Below, piece after piece: positions 60,097-64,000 of a DNA stretch of 64,000 nt. Both the position numbers and the translations under genes were made by a program. The stretch comes from TMED8 sp038125725 (GTDB lineage Bacteria > Pseudomonadota > Alphaproteobacteria > Rhodospirillales > Casp-alpha2): positions 122,504 through 186,503 of the forward strand of contig JAYPEK010000002.1 of NCBI GenBank assembly GCA_038125725.1. The letters run 5' to 3'. Under the pieces are notes generated by a model that made no database searches, was not told the origin of the DNA, and saw nothing but the letters and a program-made list of their open reading frames with translations. The first letter of the stretch is position 1. Each line of letters begins with the position of its first letter.

Positions 60097-63000
60097 ATTT
60101 TGACGGCCCGATCAACGGCGGTACGGATCGCTCCGGCGAGCCGGGACCGCTGATCGTCCAGGCTGAGGCCGGACGAGATATCTTGCTGCCGGATGGCGGC
60201 TGGATCCTCGGTGCCGAGTACGTTCGCGAGGGCGGTGATCTCGTCCTCAAGGGCAAGGACGGCCAACTGGTCGTCGTTCGCGATTTCTTCAATCTGGCCA
60301 CGCCGCCCGACCTGCACACCGGTACCGGCGCCGTCATCAACGGTCCGCTCGCGACCAAGCTCGCGGGGCCCTTGGCGCCCGGCCAATACGCGCAAGCGGG
60401 TCCCCAGGCCTCTGTCGGCGAGCCCATTGGCAAGGTGACTACCGCCGAAGGCACGGTCGAGGCAACCCGCGTCGATGGCACCAAGGTGCGCCTGAAAGAG
60501 GGCGATCCCGTCTATCAGGGCGATGTGGTCGAGACCGCCGACGACGGTGCCGTCGGCATAGAGTTCGCTGATCAGTCGACCTTCTCGCTGGGCGATTCCG
60601 GGCGCATGGTTCTGGACGAAATGGTCTACGATCCGGGCGGCGGGGCGGAGAACAACTCCTTCGCCATGTCCCTGGTGCAGGGCACCTTCTCCTTCGTTTC
60701 CGGCCAAATCTCCAAAACCGACCCGGAGGCGATGAACCTCAACACGCCGGTCGCCACCATCGGTATTCGCGGCACCACCATTGCCGGCGAGGTCGGTGGC
60801 GAGGGCAACGACAACTCCATCTCCCTGCTGCCGGATCCCAACGGCTCCACTGGTGAAATCGTCATCACCAACGAAGCCGGTACCGTGGTGCTCAATGTCA
60901 TCGGTGCCACGGTCACTGTCACGTCGGTCAGCCAGGCGCCGCCGCAGCCCACCATCCTGTCGCCCGAGCAATTGGCAACACGCTACGACAACATGCTGGC
61001 GATCAACCCCCAGCAACCGCAGGCGGCGCAGCCAGACGGCCAGCAGCAGGACGGCGAGCAACTGCCGCAGGACGTGCTCGACCAATTGCAGGATATCGGC
61101 GAGCAGCTGAACGAGGCCGTGCAGCAGGGTCTGGCGCAGGCACGGCAGTTCCAGTTGCAGTTGGAAGGTTTCAAGCCGTTCATCAAGAACCTGTTGAAGC
61201 CGCCGCAGATCGATCCGTTGCCGTTCCAGCAGAAATTCCAGGAACAGGTTCTGGTCGACTACAGCGCGACCACCGCGCGGCTCGGAGAGATCATTGCGGC
61301 CGCCACGTCGGCGGAACAGACGGCATCCGCCGCAGAAGTCGCCGCCGCCACCAAGACGGCGGCGCTGGCCAATCAGATCATCGTCAAGGCCACGGCCTCG
61401 AACGTCGGCATGTCGGCGAGCGAGGCACAGACGCTGGCGTCGGTCATTACCGCGCCGCTGAAGTCGCTGGGCACTGCCGCCACATTCGCCGCCAGTGCCT
61501 CGTCGACCAAGGAATCGGCACTTGCCGCCATGGCCGCCGCGGCCAAGGGCGAGCCAGTCTCGGAGGAACTGATCGCTGAGCTTGAGGCCTTTGTCGGTCT
61601 CGGCACCGGTGGCTCGACCTCGTCCGACATCACCCGCGCCATCGCCAAGGTGGAGAAGATCGTCGCCGCGGCGATCACCGCCGCCGACAAGGTGCTGACC
61701 AAGTCGATTACCGCAGCCAAAGCCGCCAAGGCCGCCGGTCAGGATGTCGCCGCTGCGGCCAAGACCTCGGCGGCGGACAACTACAATACCGAGATCACCA
61801 GCGCCCTGGCCGGCGTCAAGTCTTCCAAGGGCGATGACGTCTCCCTGGACGAGCTCTCCGAATTGGTCAGCGGCGTGCAGACGCAGATGGGCAAGATCAA
61901 GACCCGCGTCAACGAAGCCGGTGATTCTGAATCCTTCGCCGCCATGAAATCGGCGATCGGCTTTGCCGAACTGACCCTGCAGAAAGCCGACGAAACCGCC
62001 AAGGCGGCCAAGCTTTCGATGAGCGCCGGCCTTACCTTCGACCAGATCCTCGGCCACGCCACCACCGCCATCAACGCCGCCAAGGAGGCCGAAGCCTTCC
62101 GCAAGCAGGCCGACGATGCCGTCGACTTGGGCCAGTTGGGCAGCGGCATCGACGTCAGCGCTTTCGACGAATTCGTCCGCTACGTCGGTTTCGCGCCGGG
62201 ACAGTCAGAGGCGGAGTTCGAAGCGGGCCAGAGCGACGACATCATCACCGCCGATGAAGCCATTGCCGCCATCGAGGCCGCCACCCAGGCGCTGGAGGCG
62301 GCCCAGGACTATATCGACGGCACCGCGCAAAGCGACGCCAAAAAGGCCGATGCCGTGTTTCTCGGCGCTTCCGACGGCGACAAGGGCACCGTCGCGGTGG
62401 CGTCCGACGGCGGCGTGACCTATACGCCGACGGCACGCTCCTATGCCGACCTCGCCAATGGTGCCAGTGCCACCGACACCTTCTATGTCGCGAGCAGGAA
62501 CGCCGACGGTTCGTTCTCCACCGAGGCGGTCACCGTTACGGTGACCAACAACGGCGGCACGCTGGGCGTCAGCGACCTGAGCGCGGTCGATACCGAGGGC
62601 GCCAAGTCGGTTGCCGTGTCCGCCGCGACCGCTGCCGCCGCTGCCGCTGCGGCAGTGCTTGATGCGCGCGGCGTGCTGGTCGAGAAACTGGTCGCCGAAG
62701 CCGTCGCCGAGGCCCGCGCCGACGTGCTGGAAGACGCATCCGCCACCGCCGACACGGAAGCGGCAAACGCCCAGACCGCTGCGCTTAAGGCCGCCGCTAT
62801 CGCCGATGGCGCTTCCGACGGCACCAAGGGTTCCATCACCATCGCCCCCGACGGCTCGCTCACCTATACCGCGACGCCGGCGAAGTACAGTGGGCTCGCC
62901 AGCGGCGAGAGCGCCACCGACATCATCTACGTGGCCGAGCCCGATACGTCGGCGGGTGCCGAGGCGGGCGACTACGTCACCACGGCGGTGACCGTCACCG

Positions 63001-64000
63001 TCACCAATACCGGCTCTTCCCTCGCTGTCAGCGGCCTCGACGGCGTTACCGCCAGCGGCGCCCAGCAGGCCGCCGATGCGGCGACGGCGGCAAAGAACGC
63101 CGATCCCACCAACGCGGTGCTGATCGCCGATGCGGTGCTGAAGACGCAATTGCTGGCCAACGCCGACGCCGCGTCCGATTTCGCCGACCAGGTCCTGACG
63201 CTCTGGCAGGGCGCGGCGACCACGGCGCGGACCAACGCCACCAACGCACGCAACGCCGCCACCACCGCCAGCGACGCGGCCGACGACGCACAGACCGACG
63301 TCGACAACCTGGAGGCCGCGGCGGAGGCGAAGCTGACCGAGGCACTGGCCGCGACGGCGACGGCGTCGGCCGCCGAATCTGCGGCATCACGTGCCGACGG
63401 CACGCTCGCGGTGGCGCAGGCCGCCGCCGAGGCACAGGCGTCCGCGGCGCTCGACGTGGCGGTGGAGGAAGCGCAGGAATACGCGGACCTGGCGTCTGCC
63501 GCCGCCGATACGGCGGCCGAATATGCCGAGATCGCGCGGTCCTGGACGATCATCGGGTCCGCCGACAAGGTCACGGCGCAGGCGGCGGAAGACGTTGCCG
63601 TGGCCGCGTCCGCGGAAGCCGCGGAATATGCCGAGCTTGCCGCCGAGGCGGCGCTGGACGCCGAAGCGGCGGCGGTACTTTCCTATGCCAGTCAGGATGC
63701 GGCGGCGATCGCGTCGCGCACCGCATCGCTGAATTCCGCCAAGGCGGCCGCATCGAAGGCGGAACTGGCGGCCGAATCGGCCGAAGCGTCGGCCGAGTTC
63801 GCCATTGCCGCCTCGGCGCTTGCCGACGTGGTCAATCCCGAACCGGTCGATCCCGCTGCGCTGCAGGATGCCATGCGCCAGAAGGAGCAGGCCGCCGACC
63901 AGGCCAAGCTCGAGGCCGAGGCGAAGGCGGCTGCGGAAGCGGCGGCGCGCGCGGCGGCGGCGAAGGCGGCGGCGGAGAAGGCCGCGGCCGAGGCCAAGGC
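60093..64000 (+). CDS. Giant FecR/VCBS Ala-rich protein, probably secreted or surface-bound (3' end cut by window)
   Basis: More than 1300 codons without a stop. After NFDGPINGGTDRSGEPGPLI comes a hydrophilic N-terminal region, then a FecR domain at about residues 120-230 (VVETADDGAVGIEFADQSTF, NTPVATIGIRGTTIAGEVGG). Residues about 300-720 are Gln- and Ala-rich helix. Two VCBS-like units at about 757-822 (GTVAVASDGGVTYTPTARSY) and 904-973 (GSITIAPDGSLTYTATPAKY) are separated by Ala-rich helix, which continues to the window end with Ala/Glu/Lys repeats. FecR plus VCBS is typical of type I-secreted adhesins. TTG 60093 is the only in-frame start after the upstream stop; a frameshift is possible. 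Confidence 0.8.
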   Translation, partial: MNFDGPINGGTDRSGEPGPLIVQAEAGRDILLPDGGWILGAEYVREGGDLVLKGKDGQLVVVRDFFNLATPPDLHTGTGAVINGPLATKLAGPLAPGQYAQAGPQASVGEPIGKVTTAEGTVEATRVDGTKVRLKEGDPVYQGDVVETADDGAVGIEFADQSTFSLGDSGRMVLDEMVYDPGGGAENNSFAMSLVQGTFSFVSGQISKTDPEAMNLNTPVATIGIRGTTIAGEVGGEGNDNSISLLPDPNGSTGEIVITNEAGTVVLNVIGATVTVTSVSQAPPQPTILSPEQLATRYDNMLAINPQQPQAAQPDGQQQDGEQLPQDVLDQLQDIGEQLNEAVQQGLAQARQFQLQLEGFKPFIKNLLKPPQIDPLPFQQKFQEQVLVDYSATTARLGEIIAAATSAEQTASAAEVAAATKTAALANQIIVKATASNVGMSASEAQTLASVITAPLKSLGTAATFAASASSTKESALAAMAAAAKGEPVSEELIAELEAFVGLGTGGSTSSDITRAIAKVEKIVAAAITAADKVLTKSITAAKAAKAAGQDVAAAAKTSAADNYNTEITSALAGVKSSKGDDVSLDELSELVSGVQTQMGKIKTRVNEAGDSESFAAMKSAIGFAELTLQKADETAKAAKLSMSAGLTFDQILGHATTAINAAKEAEAFRKQADDAVDLGQLGSGIDVSAFDEFVRYVGFAPGQSEAEFEAGQSDDIITADEAIAAIEAATQALEAAQDYIDGTAQSDAKKADAVFLGASDGDKGTVAVASDGGVTYTPTARSYADLANGASATDTFYVASRNADGSFSTEAVTVTVTNNGGTLGVSDLSAVDTEGAKSVAVSAATAAAAAAAAVLDARGVLVEKLVAEAVAEARADVLEDASATADTEAANAQTAALKAAAIADGASDGTKGSITIAPDGSLTYTATPAKYSGLASGESATDIIYVAEPDTSAGAEAGDYVTTAVTVTVTNTGSSLAVSGLDGVTASGAQQAADAATAAKNADPTNAVLIADAVLKTQLLANADAASDFADQVLTLWQGAATTARTNATNARNAATTASDAADDAQTDVDNLEAAAEAKLTEALAATATASAAESAASRADGTLAVAQAAAEAQASAALDVAVEEAQEYADLASAAADTAAEYAEIARSWTIIGSADKVTAQAAEDVAVAASAEAAEYAELAAEAALDAEAAAVLSYASQDAAAIASRTASLNSAKAAASKAELAAESAEASAEFAIAASALADVVNPEPVDPAALQDAMRQKEQAADQAKLEAEAKAAAEAAARAAAAKAAAEKAAAEAK

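Noticed and set aside
59967..62057. A minus-strand open frame of 696 codons opposite the FecR gene
   Set aside because: The plus strand shows a clear FecR domain and VCBS units; the minus frame is Gly/Arg-rich without motifs.

Overview
The window is a GC-rich chromosomal segment of an alphaproteobacterium, most likely of the Rhodospirillales type. This is inferred from PhaR, the CbpA/CbpM pair, the small PurL working with separate PurS and PurQ, the BolA/Grx4 neighbourhood, fused TAXI-TRAP permeases and Tat-dependent molybdenum hydroxylases. No transposase, integrase, tRNA, rRNA or CRISPR array was seen. The left end cuts into phaR and the right end cuts a giant FecR/VCBS protein.

Layout. 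1-3.9 kb: phaR, a SUMF1-domain protein, and queuosine genes (queG, a preQ0-type transporter, queC). 4-9.5 kb: a TAXI-type TRAP transporter and a two-subunit isoquinoline-oxidoreductase-like molybdenum hydroxylase. 9.5-13.2 kb: acyl-CoA ligase, OsmC and queF in one leftward operon, then LtrA. 13.2-16.6 kb: a possible structured RNA, small secreted proteins, a LysR regulator, and CbpA/CbpM. 16.6-22.1 kb: a leftward signalling operon (substrate-binding lipoprotein, hybrid kinase, HD-GYP regulator broken by a stop codon). 22.2-27.6 kb: a CoA-linked catabolic operon (two enoyl-CoA hydratases, class III CoA transferase, acyl-CoA ligase) carrying its own FadR-type regulator and a matching operator at its promoter. 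27.6-31 kb: queA, a DSD1-family aldolase and tgt. 31-35.5 kb: a secreted HELTH protein, an oxidoreductase, a possible small RNA, an acyl-CoA dehydrogenase, and a TetR/quinone-reductase pair with three operators. 35.6-45.2 kb: a CO-dehydrogenase-like molybdenum hydroxylase, citryl-CoA lyase-like protein, nuclease, gluQ, esterase, methyltransferase, HNH protein and dehalogenase. 45.2-51.2 kb: rpsD, a coiled-coil protein, grxD, bolA, an unknown protein and purL. 51.2-55.7 kb: a rightward sulfide-oxidation/cytochrome cassette (fccA, fccB, a NapC-type tetrahaem and a second tetrahaem protein interrupted by a stop codon). 55.7-59.7 kb: rhomboid, trkH, purQ, purS and purC. 60-64 kb: the giant surface or secreted protein.

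Themes. Seven queuosine genes lie in five separate transcription units. The purine genes purC-purS-purQ and purL are split by the cytochrome cassette plus trkH and rhomboid. Two genes carry single in-frame stop codons, queC appears to start at CTG, and the FecR gene seems to start at TTG overlapping a short upstream frame. Read-level support should be checked before any of these is treated as biology. The most interesting non-coding signals are a CRP-site-driven, CUCC-rich candidate small RNA near 32.9 kb, a compact branched RNA-like element near 13.3 kb, a terminator-like hairpin inside the purC leader, a FadR-type palindrome at 22.26 kb and a triple TetR operator at 34.83-34.89 kb.
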